From contig NZ_LROY01000001.1 in NCBI RefSeq assembly GCF_001639145.1, positions 1,118,501 to 1,182,500 of the forward strand: a DNA stretch of 64,000 nt. The letters run 5' to 3'. The notes under the pieces are model-generated. The model was not told the origin of the DNA and did not search any database. It saw nothing but the letters and a program-made list of their open reading frames with translations. This DNA comes from Microbulbifer sp. Q7 (GTDB taxonomy: Bacteria; Pseudomonadota; Gammaproteobacteria; Pseudomonadales; Cellvibrionaceae). Within the stretch, counting starts at the first letter, position 1. Every line of letters starts with the position of its first letter. This document shows positions 44,244 to 53,402 of the stretch, piece after piece. The translations under genes and the position numbers were made by a program.

Positions 44244-45329
44244 CTATTCGACTGACTGTATAGCCAATCTACGATTGCGCTTGACGTAACCCTCCAAAGT
44301 GCTGCCAGTCCAGCGTTTAAATGCCTTCGAGAAAGAGCTTCCGTCCGAGTAACCAAGGGCTTTGGCAATATAGTCCGGGCTGGAATATCCGAGATCAATG
44401 ATTCTTTGCGCCTCGTCCAACAGGAGGGAATCCTTAAGTTGCGAAAAGGATGTGTCTTCGGCTTGGAGCTTCCTCTTTAGCGTAGCAGCACTCAGATTTA
44501 AATTTTGCGATACCGAATCGATTCTGGCCATAGCGGGAAAGGTATAAGTTCTGAGAGTCCTGAGAACGCTATAGCTATAGTTCTTGTGCCTCAATGATTC
44601 TAGCGACCGATCTCCGATTTTTGTCAATGTCTCAAAAAGGTGCTTTTGTGAGTTGTGTATGGGAAGTTCCAATATTTGGATCGGGATTACGAGATAGTTT
44701 TCAGGTTGAGAACCATATGTCGGGCATCGAAAGTAGCTGGAATACACAGATTCCAGATTTTTTATTTCACGAGAGAATCCTACTCGAACAAGCTTTAGTT
44801 CTGCCGAGTGTAGATTATTTGTAAGAAAGTTGATGGTCTTGATAAATTGCGAAAATAGATTCAGAACCACGTGGTGCCAGTCAAAATCCTCATCGAGATC
44901 TTTTACGGAAAGAGAAACTTTCAATTCCGAGCTGTTGAAGTCAGAGGTTAAGATAAAACAATCTGAAATGAGTTGCTTGTATGATGCTGCACTTTTTAGG
45001 GCAAGAGCGAGAGTACCTGAATGCATCATGATGAGACCCGGGACTCCCAGGTCGGCGATGTGTGCCCGCTCCCCGATCTTGCAGGGCAATAGCGGGTCAT
45101 TATTGCTCGCTATCAGTTTTTTCCAAATCGCGATGTAATCAAAAAATGAAACATACCCTGGGCGTATTTCGCGTATGTTGTACGATCGTATAAAGCTGGC
45201 GTAGCCTGGATCGCCAATAAGTTGTACGGACGTACTAATTAACGCTTCCATTTTTTCCCGAGAGATAACATTGTCCATTTGTTGACCTGTTAGTCCTTTT
45301 TCACTCTTAACTAAATTTTTATAGTCCAC
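44244..45329 (-). CDS. AraC-family transcriptional regulator
   Basis: A 361-residue regulator of the type with an N-terminal 'arabinose-binding'-like domain (~30-210; EIRPGYVSFFDYIAIWK, LGVPGLIMMHSGTL) and a C-terminal double helix-turn-helix AraC DNA-binding domain (~265-355; LSAATLKRKLQAEDTSFSQLK, YIAKALGYSDGSSFSKAFKRWTG). The second helix-turn-helix closely follows the consensus. It is divergent from the lipoprotein metalloprotease gene across a 262-base gap. GC is low, as in the rest of the island. It might control that gene, but this is only position-based. Confidence 0.88.
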   Translation of the reverse strand: MDYKNLVKSEKGLTGQQMDNVISREKMEALISTSVQLIGDPGYASFIRSYNIREIRPGYVSFFDYIAIWKKLIASNNDPLLPCKIGERAHIADLGVPGLIMMHSGTLALALKSAASYKQLISDCFILTSDFNSSELKVSLSVKDLDEDFDWHHVVLNLFSQFIKTINFLTNNLHSAELKLVRVGFSREIKNLESVYSSYFRCPTYGSQPENYLVIPIQILELPIHNSQKHLFETLTKIGDRSLESLRHKNYSYSVLRTLRTYTFPAMARIDSVSQNLNLSAATLKRKLQAEDTSFSQLKDSLLLDEAQRIIDLGYSSPDYIAKALGYSDGSSFSKAFKRWTGSTLEGYVKRNRRLAIQSVE

Positions 45330-45591
45330 ATTTTAATATGTCCGCTGTAATCAAAAAGTGCGGCCCTCGTCATATCGGCTCATTCTCGCTGTCAAAAGGG
45401 ATAAACGCCGTCTAAGTCACACGCTGAAAATTCCTCCACATTTAGAGTTCATTCAGCGCTGGCATTTTTGGGTTCCTCTCGAAGTCAAACAGCGCCGGTT
45501 AGTTCTATTGATGGATGATGGTTGTCACTCCTGTGAGAAATTCCATCTAATTTAGATTTTGTTTAAGGTTTTTTTTCCTTAAGAGGAAGTT

Positions 45592-47493
45592 ATGAAGTTT
45601 AAAATTTTGATTTTGCTCTGCTCATTGCTGCTCGTGGCCTGTAAAGAAGAGCCGAAGAAGGAGCTTGATATCGAAGAGCCTGCGCCGGAGGTCACCGAGA
45701 ACGATCCCCCAGCAGACGATGACTCCGATAACGATGGGGTCAATAACGATGAAGACGACATTGATGACGAGACCGATGGATCTGAAGATGATCAAAGTAG
45801 CGATCCCGACGAAACTGAAAGCGAGAGCCCTCCCGGTAGTGATATCCCTCCTGAGGAGGATACTACTGCTTACTCCGACCAGTTTTGGCTGGATTTCGAC
45901 TGCGGAGAGAACTGCCAGAGTACCAATCTGAGTTCAAAGTTCAGCGAGTCGTCGTATGCTCAAGTTGAGCTATTAGTGAAACCTTCGAGTTTGGATTCAA
46001 TTGATGTCACCGAGATCAGCAGTGATTCCGTAGTTTCAAATGCCGAAACCAGATACCTGGCGAATGACATTCGGGTCGAGTCTCTCGGGAATGGGCTGGT
46101 CAAGGTTACGAACAATACATCAAGAAGTTTTTCATCCATTCTTGTAATGCGCTCTACGGATGCTGGTTCCTCTCCTCTGAAGATTACATTCGATAGTGTT
46201 TTGAAAGATTTTTCCAGCACAACCTACTCTGGCGTGCCCGAAGGAATTTTGGAGTATGTAGAGACTGCGCCAATACTAAATGCCGATATCTCCTATCGTG
46301 GAAAGACCGAAAGTTGTGATGAACCGAGATCTGGGGATGAGTCGTGGTCTTGCGTGCGCCATCCAACTCTGGAAGAACAGAAAACCTTGAAGGCGCTATC
46401 GGCAAACATCAAATGGTTTATGAATACTTATCACCTGCCCGATGTGCTCGATGCTTTTGCCTTTGAGCAGGCATATATGGGATTTACACCTGGAAGTGGT
46501 GAGGTATGTAGCAGATTCGAGAACTGTGGAGTAAAGCACTCCGTTAGCGAATCCATGATGCGTTACTTGTTCAGTCTGGCCTCTAGTGGTCACAGGTTGG
46601 ATGTCGGTAAATTGGAGACCTATAAGAAGGGTTGGGTGGGCTTGGGCGGCGGAAGAATGCCGAACCAATTTTGGGGAGAGGGCCGTTCCGGCTTTGCCAG
46701 TCTAGCAAAGGCGAATTCAGTCTTTAAGGGCAACTATGTGACCTATATGCATGAACTTGGTCATGCTTTAGGGTTTAATCATCACACTGGCTTTACCTAT
46801 GGTTTCCCGCATTTTGCCGCGAATTATGTGGATGATCTGCTTGGGGAAAAGCAAGCTGTGGAAAGTGTGCCACCTGAAGTTTTTCTTTCAAAGGGCTGGC
46901 GCGATGGAAATTTATATTTGAAGGTCTATTCTGCTACGGATCTATCAGAGAGAAAGTTGAAACTGCAGGCGCTCAGTATGACAAAGTTCAGTGCGAGAGC
47001 GTATGTTTCGACAAATGGTGAATCTATAAAAGTCGTGTTCTCAGATGCGCCCAAACAGCGTTTGCTTGTCCGAATATTCTCTGGCCAATCTGATCTAATA
47101 ATGACTAAGGATGTTGCGCCAGGAATGCTGATGTTGGACAAGAGGTCAACTGAAGAGTTGCTGGTTATAAATGATGGCATCTTAAATGAAATAGTGGCGA
47201 AACAAGATTTGCTTAAGTCCGGTATCGAGAAGTCTCCCAATAAGCTAAAAACGCTTTGTGCGCGACTTTTTCGGGAGAGCGATGGATTGACCATTCCTAC
47301 GGCAGATGAGTTGACAATGTTGTCTGCGAATTCGCATTACTATGACAGCTTTGAAAGTGAACCCTTTTACTCTAGTGGAGGGGGTGATGGTAGCGACAGT
47401 GGGACGTTTAATTTCGCGACTCTGGTTTTCACCAAGACGCCCACAAATGAGCCGATCACAACGATTAATTTAGGCTGTAAGACATCGATATAG
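45592..47493 (+). CDS. Lipoprotein with metzincin-type zinc-protease motif
   Basis: A 633-residue lipoprotein (lipobox LVAC, Cys17). Residues ~20-92 form a very acidic Asp/Glu/Pro/Ser linker with DSDNDGVNNDEDD, which resembles calcium-binding thrombospondin type-3 units. The central region is unrecognised. At 387-397 the motif HELGHALGFNH matches the metzincin consensus HEXXHXXGXXH, with Glu388 as the catalytic base and three His zinc ligands. Four cysteines precede it (CGENC, VCSRFENC). The C-terminal ~200 residues are beta-rich. Overall it looks like a cell-surface metalloprotease. AAGAGGAAG precedes ATG 45592 and a terminator follows. Confidence 0.8.
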   Translation: MKFKILILLCSLLLVACKEEPKKELDIEEPAPEVTENDPPADDDSDNDGVNNDEDDIDDETDGSEDDQSSDPDETESESPPGSDIPPEEDTTAYSDQFWLDFDCGENCQSTNLSSKFSESSYAQVELLVKPSSLDSIDVTEISSDSVVSNAETRYLANDIRVESLGNGLVKVTNNTSRSFSSILVMRSTDAGSSPLKITFDSVLKDFSSTTYSGVPEGILEYVETAPILNADISYRGKTESCDEPRSGDESWSCVRHPTLEEQKTLKALSANIKWFMNTYHLPDVLDAFAFEQAYMGFTPGSGEVCSRFENCGVKHSVSESMMRYLFSLASSGHRLDVGKLETYKKGWVGLGGGRMPNQFWGEGRSGFASLAKANSVFKGNYVTYMHELGHALGFNHHTGFTYGFPHFAANYVDDLLGEKQAVESVPPEVFLSKGWRDGNLYLKVYSATDLSERKLKLQALSMTKFSARAYVSTNGESIKVVFSDAPKQRLLVRIFSGQSDLIMTKDVAPGMLMLDKRSTEELLVINDGILNEIVAKQDLLKSGIEKSPNKLKTLCARLFRESDGLTIPTADELTMLSANSHYYDSFESEPFYSSGGGDGSDSGTFNFATLVFTKTPTNEPITTINLGCKTSI

Positions 47494-47519
47494 TTAGAGG
47501 TTTATACAAAACAAACAGT

Positions 47520-47546
47520 AAAAAAGCCCCTTGTGGGGCTTTTCTT
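47520..47546 (+). terminator. Rho-independent terminator of the metalloprotease gene
   Basis: A-run, stem AGCCCC / GGGGCT with loop TTGT, and TTTTCTT, 27 bases after the stop. Confidence 0.88.
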
Positions 47547-47914
47547 GTAAGCAGAGTAATCTGCATTTTACTGGCCTGGCTTTCGAGAAAATGCGCTGAG
47601 TCAACGGATTTTGTTAATAGATTTCGTCTCTGATGTGGACGTCAAGCCTGCATTAATCTATCTGGCGCAACCGGGTGTGGCTCGTCTGACGCGCATAGCG
47701 CAGGCGTGGAAGTATCGGCCAGAACGGCATATTTTTGTCGGGAAATAAATTTTTTCGGGTTACAAGGCAAGTTGAAATTCGGTCCGAGAGCTAAGGGTTG
47801 GCTTTGGTGCTAAGTGCCAACCCTACTTGATCACGTAATTATTCCGCTGAACGTTTATCCCTTTAGTTGGCGATCTCGCGCTACTGGAAAAATCTACCAC
47901 TAGTAGTTGGGCAC
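47547..47914. other. Intergenic region with possible gene fragment and hairpin
   Basis: A short stretch (about 47610-47747) reads as an ORF without start codon (IDFVSDVDVKPALIYLAQPG ... ERHIFVGK) and could be a gene remnant, but no family is recognised. A perfect 8-bp inverted repeat GGGTTGGC/GCCAACCC lies at 47795-47823. Nothing else is visible. Confidence 0.35.
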
Positions 47915-48655
47915 CTACGGTATGGCTTCAAGTGTTTTAGCTTCGGTAGGTCGATCTTTTTCTGTGTCTATTGCCTGCGCTGCAACGGTATTGAGCGCTC
48001 TGAACGATGTGCGTGTGAAATAGAACAGCCAGAATACGATGCCGGCGAACTTGGCGCCGTCCTCCAGTAGGAATGGGTCGGGCAGCCAGGAGAAGGAATT
48101 TTTGTCGATAAACACAGACATGGCGAAGAAACCGCCGGCTATGCCGAAGAGTATAAATTCGGATCGAAGGATAATCTTCCAGAATCGCACCAGGTAGATC
48201 GCCATCAAGGTTGCGTAGCTCAGTAGTATATAGCGCTCGCGAATGTTGAGAAAATGCGGCGCGATTTCCTCATGGAACAGAAACAGGTCGTCCAATAGTA
48301 GCAGCAGGGTAAAGGCGCCAGAAGCGCGCAGGAATTGACCCCAGGGAAGTGCTTGGGGGTTGCGTGTCAGCAGGCTGCCGGAAAATACGCAAATAGCGGC
48401 GGCTGCGCTCCAGAGAAGAATTCCCGTGTTCGACAGAACCCCTACGTAAAATTCCCCTTTCAGAACCGCGGTGGGGTCGCGCGTCAAGGTACCAATGGCG
48501 ATGCCGTTGGTTTGTGCAATGGCGTATAGCAGCAATAGCACTCCGAGCGTGGAGCAGCCGACGGCCAATAGCGGAATTTTCAGCGTTTTCAGCTGAAATA
48601 GTGCCTGTGTCAGCAGAAGACCGCGAGCGTTTGAGTTGTGGGATTGCTCTTGCAT
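47915..48655 (-). CDS. Hypothetical polytopic membrane protein
   Basis: A 246-residue protein with six or seven predicted membrane helices (for example IPLLAVGCSTLGVLLLLYAIA, FTLLLLLDDLFLFHEEIAP, LLSYATLMAIYLVRFW). The conserved-looking DDLFLFHEE acidic segment inside a helix pair and FIDKNSF suggest a functional membrane site, but no family is recognised. It ends with a charged tail. It stands between the acquired island and the cupin-HD-aldolase genes, on the same strand as the latter, 216 bases downstream. Confidence 0.65.
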   Translation of the reverse strand: MQEQSHNSNARGLLLTQALFQLKTLKIPLLAVGCSTLGVLLLLYAIAQTNGIAIGTLTRDPTAVLKGEFYVGVLSNTGILLWSAAAAICVFSGSLLTRNPQALPWGQFLRASGAFTLLLLLDDLFLFHEEIAPHFLNIRERYILLSYATLMAIYLVRFWKIILRSEFILFGIAGGFFAMSVFIDKNSFSWLPDPFLLEDGAKFAGIVFWLFYFTRTSFRALNTVAAQAIDTEKDRPTEAKTLEAIP

Positions 48656-48871
48656 AGGCGTGCCTGTAAATCCTTTTCACGGCAAACATGAATATCCGTG
48701 CTACAGGCGTTTGGGGATTCTGAATGCGGCATTAAACGACCCGGAGCACGCGGATTCGCACCAGATCCTTGGCGCGAGTATTGGCTGTGGCACTCATGGC
48801 TTCCGACTGAAGATTACTTGGGAAGCATTGGCCGCTCAAAGTATAGACAGGTTTATTTGGAGTGCTGTTTT

Positions 48872-49543
48872 CTACCGGCTCGTCAAATGGCCCGTCTTGA
48901 CATAAATTAATGCGCCGTCTTCTTTGGTAAATGGGGTGTGCTGACTGAGGTGCGGGCTGCGTAGCCAGGATCCCTTGGGGTAGCTTCCGTGCTCGTCGTG
49001 GAAGGTACCTTCCAATACGAAGATCTCCTCGCCACCCCAGTGTTGATGCGGATTGAAGCGCGTATTAGGTGCCCACTTCACGAGCGCGACATGTTCTCCC
49101 TGGAATTCGTGCAAAGGCATGACTTGTAGGCCATCCACCAGGCCCGGCAGCCAGGGTTGTGTATTGGTATCAATCACCTTCTGTTGCGTGTCGGCTTGGT
49201 CGAACTGGTGCAGTTTGACGAAAATGGTCGCGCCTTCTTTGCCGATTCTAGGGGTGTGAGCCGTGCCGATGGGGTTGCGCACATAGCTGCCCTTTCCGTA
49301 GTCCTGGTGCTCGTCCGAAAATACGCCATCCAGAACAAAAAATTCTTCTCCGCCGGAATGCTCATGGGGTGAAAATTCACTGAAGGGCTGATAGCGCACA
49401 ATGGAGGTCGCTCTTGCTACCTCGTCGCCAATTCTGTCGAGCATCATGCGCTCAACGCCGGGCATGGGAGAATCTACCCATTGGTACTGGTCTGGCCGAA
49501 TCACAACCCGTTCATTGAAATCTGCATTGATTTTCGTGGCCAT
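48872..49543 (-). CDS. Double-cupin (ChrR-like) protein
   Basis: A 223-residue protein made of two cupin domains. The first metal-binding motif is SPHEHSGGEEFFVLDGVF (~57-74), the second NPHQHWGGEEIFVLEGTF (~165-182); both keep the His-x-His...Glu ligands, so both could hold metal. The sequences resemble the anti-sigma factor ChrR cupin, but no N-terminal sigma-binding helix domain is present. Such double cupins may be dioxygenases or sugar/acid isomerases. Last gene of the aldolase - HD - cupin group. Confidence 0.85.
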   Translation of the reverse strand: MATKINADFNERVVIRPDQYQWVDSPMPGVERMMLDRIGDEVARATSIVRYQPFSEFSPHEHSGGEEFFVLDGVFSDEHQDYGKGSYVRNPIGTAHTPRIGKEGATIFVKLHQFDQADTQQKVIDTNTQPWLPGLVDGLQVMPLHEFQGEHVALVKWAPNTRFNPHQHWGGEEIFVLEGTFHDEHGSYPKGSWLRSPHLSQHTPFTKEDGALIYVKTGHLTSR

Positions 49544-49671
49544 GGTTAACCCTGTGGTTGTTCAAGGTGGGTCTTTATAAAACGGATCCTGAGTAATTGC
49601 CAGATTGTAACCGCGGTCACGATATTGAGCCCTAGCTGGGATCAGATGGTCTACAGCGTGGACGATTGCCT

Positions 49672-50280
49672 TCATGCGACCTCGTCGTCGCGATTTTCCA
49701 GCGATTGCTTGTAGAGCGACTTCTTTGGCTGTGCGAAAACACGTCTGAGCATGGGTTCGAAGAATGACAGGGGCAGGATTTCACCATTGGCATCGAAGGC
49801 CGGTGCATCGTATCGGGATATGAACTGCATGGTGCGCGCGTAATACTCATGCTCGCGGAAGTTGTCTCGCAGGTTGCGATCCATTCCCAGGTAGTGAAAG
49901 AAGTAGTATCCCTGGAAGATTGCGTGATGCTTGATCATCCAGTGGTTAGCGTCACTCACGAATGGCTCCAGTATTGCCGCGGCGACATCCGCGTGGTTGT
50001 AACTGCCGAGCGTGTCGCCGATGTCATGCAGTAAGGCACAGACAATATATTCCTCGTCTTTGCCATCACGATAGGCGAGGGTGGCTGTTTGCAGGCAGTG
50101 CGTCAGGCGGTCCACGGGGAAGCCGCCGAAGTCACCTTCGAGTAACTTGAGGTGTCTAATAATACGGTCCGGCAGTGCCCGAGCGTAGGAAAGGAACGCA
50201 TCGGCGATACACTTCCAGTCTTCCGCGCTGCCGTCTTTCATATGGGTGAATGCAGCGCGCGTGCGCACGTTGTTTTCCAT
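49672..50280 (-). CDS. HD-domain protein, MIOX/PhnZ-like
   Basis: A 202-residue HD-superfamily protein. Candidate metal ligands are His61 (THCLQTA), His85-Asp86 (LLHDIGD), His96, the His118/119 pair (KHHAIFQGYYF) and Asp158 (RYDAPAFD). The extra His residues and final Asp resemble the di-iron oxygenases PhnZ and myo-inositol oxygenase more than ordinary HD phosphohydrolases. Substrate unknown. AGAGAGG lies before ATG 50280. It is 47 bases downstream of the aldolase gene and 128 bases upstream of the cupin gene. Confidence 0.75.
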   Translation of the reverse strand: MENNVRTRAAFTHMKDGSAEDWKCIADAFLSYARALPDRIIRHLKLLEGDFGGFPVDRLTHCLQTATLAYRDGKDEEYIVCALLHDIGDTLGSYNHADVAAAILEPFVSDANHWMIKHHAIFQGYYFFHYLGMDRNLRDNFREHEYYARTMQFISRYDAPAFDANGEILPLSFFEPMLRRVFAQPKKSLYKQSLENRDDEVA

Positions 50281-50327
50281 GTTGGTTAACCTCTCTATTC
50301 TGCAGGCGAGTGGAAGTGTGAGCGCTG

Positions 50328-51101
50328 TTATCTGCGATAGCTGGGATCAATGCGATCCAGTTTACGCAGCAGTGCGGGCCAGGCGACCTTGCCACCCTGG
50401 TTGCTGGTGACCTTGTTTCCTTCGCTGACAATTTTGTCAATGATTGGCTGGGGCACCGGTGTTAAGGGGCGATTGCCAGCAAGGGCCGCTACCTGGATTT
50501 CGCAGGCCTTTTGCAGGATGAACATAAAAAGGAATGTGTCGGCAATGGAGGAGGCACAGGTAAGCAGGCCGTGATTGCGCAGGATCATAAAGTTGGCTTC
50601 ACCGAGATCTCTGACCAGCCGTGCCTTTTCGTCTTCGCGGACAGCGATTCCTTCATAATCGTGATACGCCAGGCTGGAGAGTGGAAACAGCGATTGCTGG
50701 GATAGAGGCAAAAGCCCCTCGCTGTGGGCGGCGACGGCAACCCCCTCCACCGTATGAGTATGCATTACACACTGCGCATCCTCGCGCGCCTGGTGAATGC
50801 AGCTGTGGATGGTGAAACCCGCAGGATTGACGGGGAATGGACTGTCATCCACCTTGTCGCCGTTCAGGTCGATCTTGACCAGACTGGACGCGGTAATCTC
50901 ATCGAACAGGCAGCCAAAAGGGTTGATCAGGAAATGGTGGTCGGGGCCGGGAATCCGGACCGACAGGTGCGTGAATACGATTTCGTCCCAGCCGTAGTGA
51001 GCGATCAGCCGGTAGGCCGCGGCAAGGTCAACGCGTAACTGCCATTCTTCGGCACTTACCTTCCCTTCGAGCGATGGCAAGGCATCCAGATTTTGGGCCA
51101 T
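50328..51101 (-). CDS. Class II aldolase/adducin family protein
   Basis: A 257-residue protein with the class II aldolase fold: FTHLSVRIPG, INPFG in the loop, zinc ligands His114 and His116 in MHTHTVEG and His177 in LRNHGLL. Relatives include fuculose-phosphate and ribulose-phosphate aldolases, and also many uncharacterised cytosolic enzymes. GGAGAG lies before ATG 51101. First gene of the minus-strand group, with a short divergent gap to the Crp/Fnr gene. Confidence 0.87.
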   Translation of the reverse strand: MAQNLDALPSLEGKVSAEEWQLRVDLAAAYRLIAHYGWDEIVFTHLSVRIPGPDHHFLINPFGCLFDEITASSLVKIDLNGDKVDDSPFPVNPAGFTIHSCIHQAREDAQCVMHTHTVEGVAVAAHSEGLLPLSQQSLFPLSSLAYHDYEGIAVREDEKARLVRDLGEANFMILRNHGLLTCASSIADTFLFMFILQKACEIQVAALAGNRPLTPVPQPIIDKIVSEGNKVTSNQGGKVAWPALLRKLDRIDPSYRR

Positions 51102-51207
51102 GAGCGACTCTCCTTCATCGGTTTGTTGTTATGCTCTGGGCTTTAGTTTAAAAGCCATCGGCCGCTGATGACTGTCAACTTTTTTACACTTCTGGTGAGA
51201 TCACCGT

Positions 51208-51900
51208 ATGAGTGACACTTTTTCCATTCTCGAAAGCTGTCCGTTGCTCGGTGGCCTCGGTGATGTGGCAAAGCGGGAATTGACCGGTGTGTGCCGCTCC
51301 CGCCAGTACGCGGCGGGAGAAGTCATCTACCTTCCGGCATCGCAGCAAAGTTCCCTGTGTATCATTGCTTCAGGGCGGGTGCGTATCTGCTCCAGCAATG
51401 CCAGTGGCCGGGAAGCGATTCTGGCGATTTTGGATGTGGGGGCCTGGTTTGGAGATACGATATTCTCGCCGGGCATGCCGCGGGTATTTGGTGCGACCGC
51501 ACACGATGACTGTCAGCTAGTGGAGATACCGGGTGACGGCTTACGCACATTGCTGCAGCGCTTCCCGGAGGGCTATGCCGTGGCGCTGGATCAGGTGAGC
51601 CGCCGGCTTTGGTCGACCATGTCGGTGATTCAGGACGATGTGCTGCGCGGTACTGAGGCGCGTATCGGCCGTCGACTATTATTTCTCGCACAAATGCACA
51701 ACCGCAGCGACGACCAGGGCGTCGCAGTGAGCTTTTCACTCACCCGGGAGCTTTTGGCCAACATGATGGGGATGACGCGTCAGGGCGTCCATCGTGTACT
51801 TAAAAATATCGAGTCGGCAGAACTGATTGAATTTCATTACGGTCGCGTCACCATTTTTGACACGGCACGCCTGCAGGCGTATGTGGACGGGCTGGATTGA
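51208..51900 (+). CDS. Crp/Fnr-family transcriptional regulator
   Basis: A 230-residue regulator with an N-terminal cyclic-nucleotide-binding-like barrel (~8-125) and a C-terminal winged helix (LTRELLANMMGMTRQGVHRVLKNIE, ~174-198). It lacks the N-terminal cysteine cluster of FNR and the RSA cAMP signature of Crp, so the ligand is unknown. It diverges from the aldolase - HD - cupin genes across 106 bases, the usual place for a local regulator. TGACTGTCA (51169-51177) in this gap is a candidate half of an operator. Confidence 0.88.
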   Translation: MSDTFSILESCPLLGGLGDVAKRELTGVCRSRQYAAGEVIYLPASQQSSLCIIASGRVRICSSNASGREAILAILDVGAWFGDTIFSPGMPRVFGATAHDDCQLVEIPGDGLRTLLQRFPEGYAVALDQVSRRLWSTMSVIQDDVLRGTEARIGRRLLFLAQMHNRSDDQGVAVSFSLTRELLANMMGMTRQGVHRVLKNIESAELIEFHYGRVTIFDTARLQAYVDGLD

Positions 51901-51928
51901 TCCGGCCCGTCGATCAGCTGCTCCGTTC

Positions 51929-52846
51929 TCAGCTCAGCTCTGCTGCGGGTTTTTCGTTATCCGCCAGAGGTTCCGCTGCCGCGTCCTTCTTCACAATGTG
52001 GCGCCCAAAAGAGACCAGTAGAAAGCCGATTGGAAACATAATCACACCGTAGATCGCAGAGGGTACCGACATGTCGTTGGAGTGCAGCAGTGTCAGGGTT
52101 ACCATCAGCCCCAGCGTGCCGTTCTTGATGCCCAGCTCCGTCGCGATGGCGAGTCCCTCACGCTTACCCAGTCCCACCAGTTTCGCACTCAGCAGCCCGA
52201 GGCCGATCCCCAGAATATTCAGGGCAAGGGTGGCGGGACCGGCCTGTACCATCAGGTCGAGAAAACGATCGCGAATACCGTAGACAATGCCGATAACCAG
52301 CAATGCCAGAACCAGACCGCCAAAAATGCTCACCCCGCTCTCGGCGCGGGCGGCGAGGGATGGCCGCAGTGTCTTGATCAGCATACCGATGGTTACTGGC
52401 AGCAATACGATGAATGAAAGCATCAGCACCGTTTTCAGAAAGGGCAGGGTGATGGGCTGCTGGGCGCCGTAGTAGAGCTCCAGGGCATAGTTGGCGAAGA
52501 CCGGCAGAGTCATGATGGTGATCATGCTGGCGGAGATGGTGAGAACGATGGATAGCGCCACATTACCGCGCGCGAGCAGCGTAAACAGGTTGGATGTGGT
52601 ACCGCCCGGGCAGGCGGCGATGATCACCAGTCCCACCGCCATGGCTGGGGGTAGCGAGAGTGCCCAGGCCAGGGCAAACGCCGCAGCGGGCATCAGCAGG
52701 ATCTGTGCGATGGTCCCAAGGACCAACCCGCCAGGCCGGACGGTTACCTGGTGAAAGTCACGTGCAGTAAGCGTCATACCAATGCCGATCATGATGATAA
52801 ACAGGGCAATCGGCAGGCCGTACGAAATCAGAGGGCTCGATTCCAT
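51929..52846 (-). CDS. BASS (bile acid:Na+ symporter) family transporter
   Basis: A 305-residue inner-membrane protein with about nine or ten helices. The two discontinuous-helix motifs of the family are clear: ACPGGTTSN (helix 4) and ELGIKNGTLG (helix 9), both of which line the sodium and substrate site. Bacterial members move bile-acid-like organic anions, pantoate or pyruvate with sodium. The terminal charged tail is Ala/Glu-rich. It converges with the Crp/Fnr gene, so a common pathway is possible but not shown. Confidence 0.9.
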   Translation of the reverse strand: MESSPLISYGLPIALFIIMIGIGMTLTARDFHQVTVRPGGLVLGTIAQILLMPAAAFALAWALSLPPAMAVGLVIIAACPGGTTSNLFTLLARGNVALSIVLTISASMITIMTLPVFANYALELYYGAQQPITLPFLKTVLMLSFIVLLPVTIGMLIKTLRPSLAARAESGVSIFGGLVLALLVIGIVYGIRDRFLDLMVQAGPATLALNILGIGLGLLSAKLVGLGKREGLAIATELGIKNGTLGLMVTLTLLHSNDMSVPSAIYGVIMFPIGFLLVSFGRHIVKKDAAAEPLADNEKPAAELS

Positions 52847-53402
52847 GGGAAAACTCCGGAAATTATTATTAGATGTTTTTTATATAGCCTAAAAACGCTA
52901 TGTGCATAGCAATTGGCATTCTAGAGAACCCCTCGGAGGCGAGAATGTCAACGGTTTTACATTTCGTGCGGATTCCACCAAGCCCCGGATGCGGGGGGCT
53001 GGTGGCCCGGGTAAGGCGCGAAACAGCTTCGGTGTTGGTATTTTGGGCGAGACCGTGGAAATAAAACTGGGCAGTCCGTTGCGCTGTGTTATAGTGCCGC
53101 GGCTGGCATTAATGCCAGTTGCGTCATCTGTAGGCCGGAGTGATTTTCGGCTCATTTCTGGAACACTGTGCTAATCAGTGTGTCCGATTCCTCTCTACTG
53201 AATGCCGCACCCTGCCGAAGAAGAATTTTCGGCTAACGCCTTTGGCGGCAACCAATCTCATTTCGTGGAACATCGGCCCTGACTCTGAACCTGAGAGGGG
53301 CGCGGCGGAATGAGCATTCCAATTTTTGCCCGGAGCAACAGGCTCGGGCGTAACGCGGGTCGGTGCGATTGTTCAGCCGGCCGCTCTCAAGTAAGAAATT
53401 CT
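52847..53402. other. Intergenic region upstream of the RhlE helicase
   Basis: About 550 bases without a supported gene. A perfect 16-base palindrome CTGGCATTAATGCCAG lies at 53103-53118. Long untranslated leaders are common before RNA helicase genes in bacteria, so part of this may be a 5' leader; no known riboswitch or cold-shock element is recognised. The helicase frame is open to 53310, but that start lacks family residues. Confidence 0.4.

Noticed and set aside
45358..45555. 65-residue plus-strand frame between the AraC and metalloprotease genes
   Set aside because: No ribosome-binding site or family features; lies in a probable divergent promoter region.
48666..48871. Short open frames between the membrane-protein and cupin genes
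   Set aside because: They mutually overlap, have no ribosome-binding sites and show no family features.
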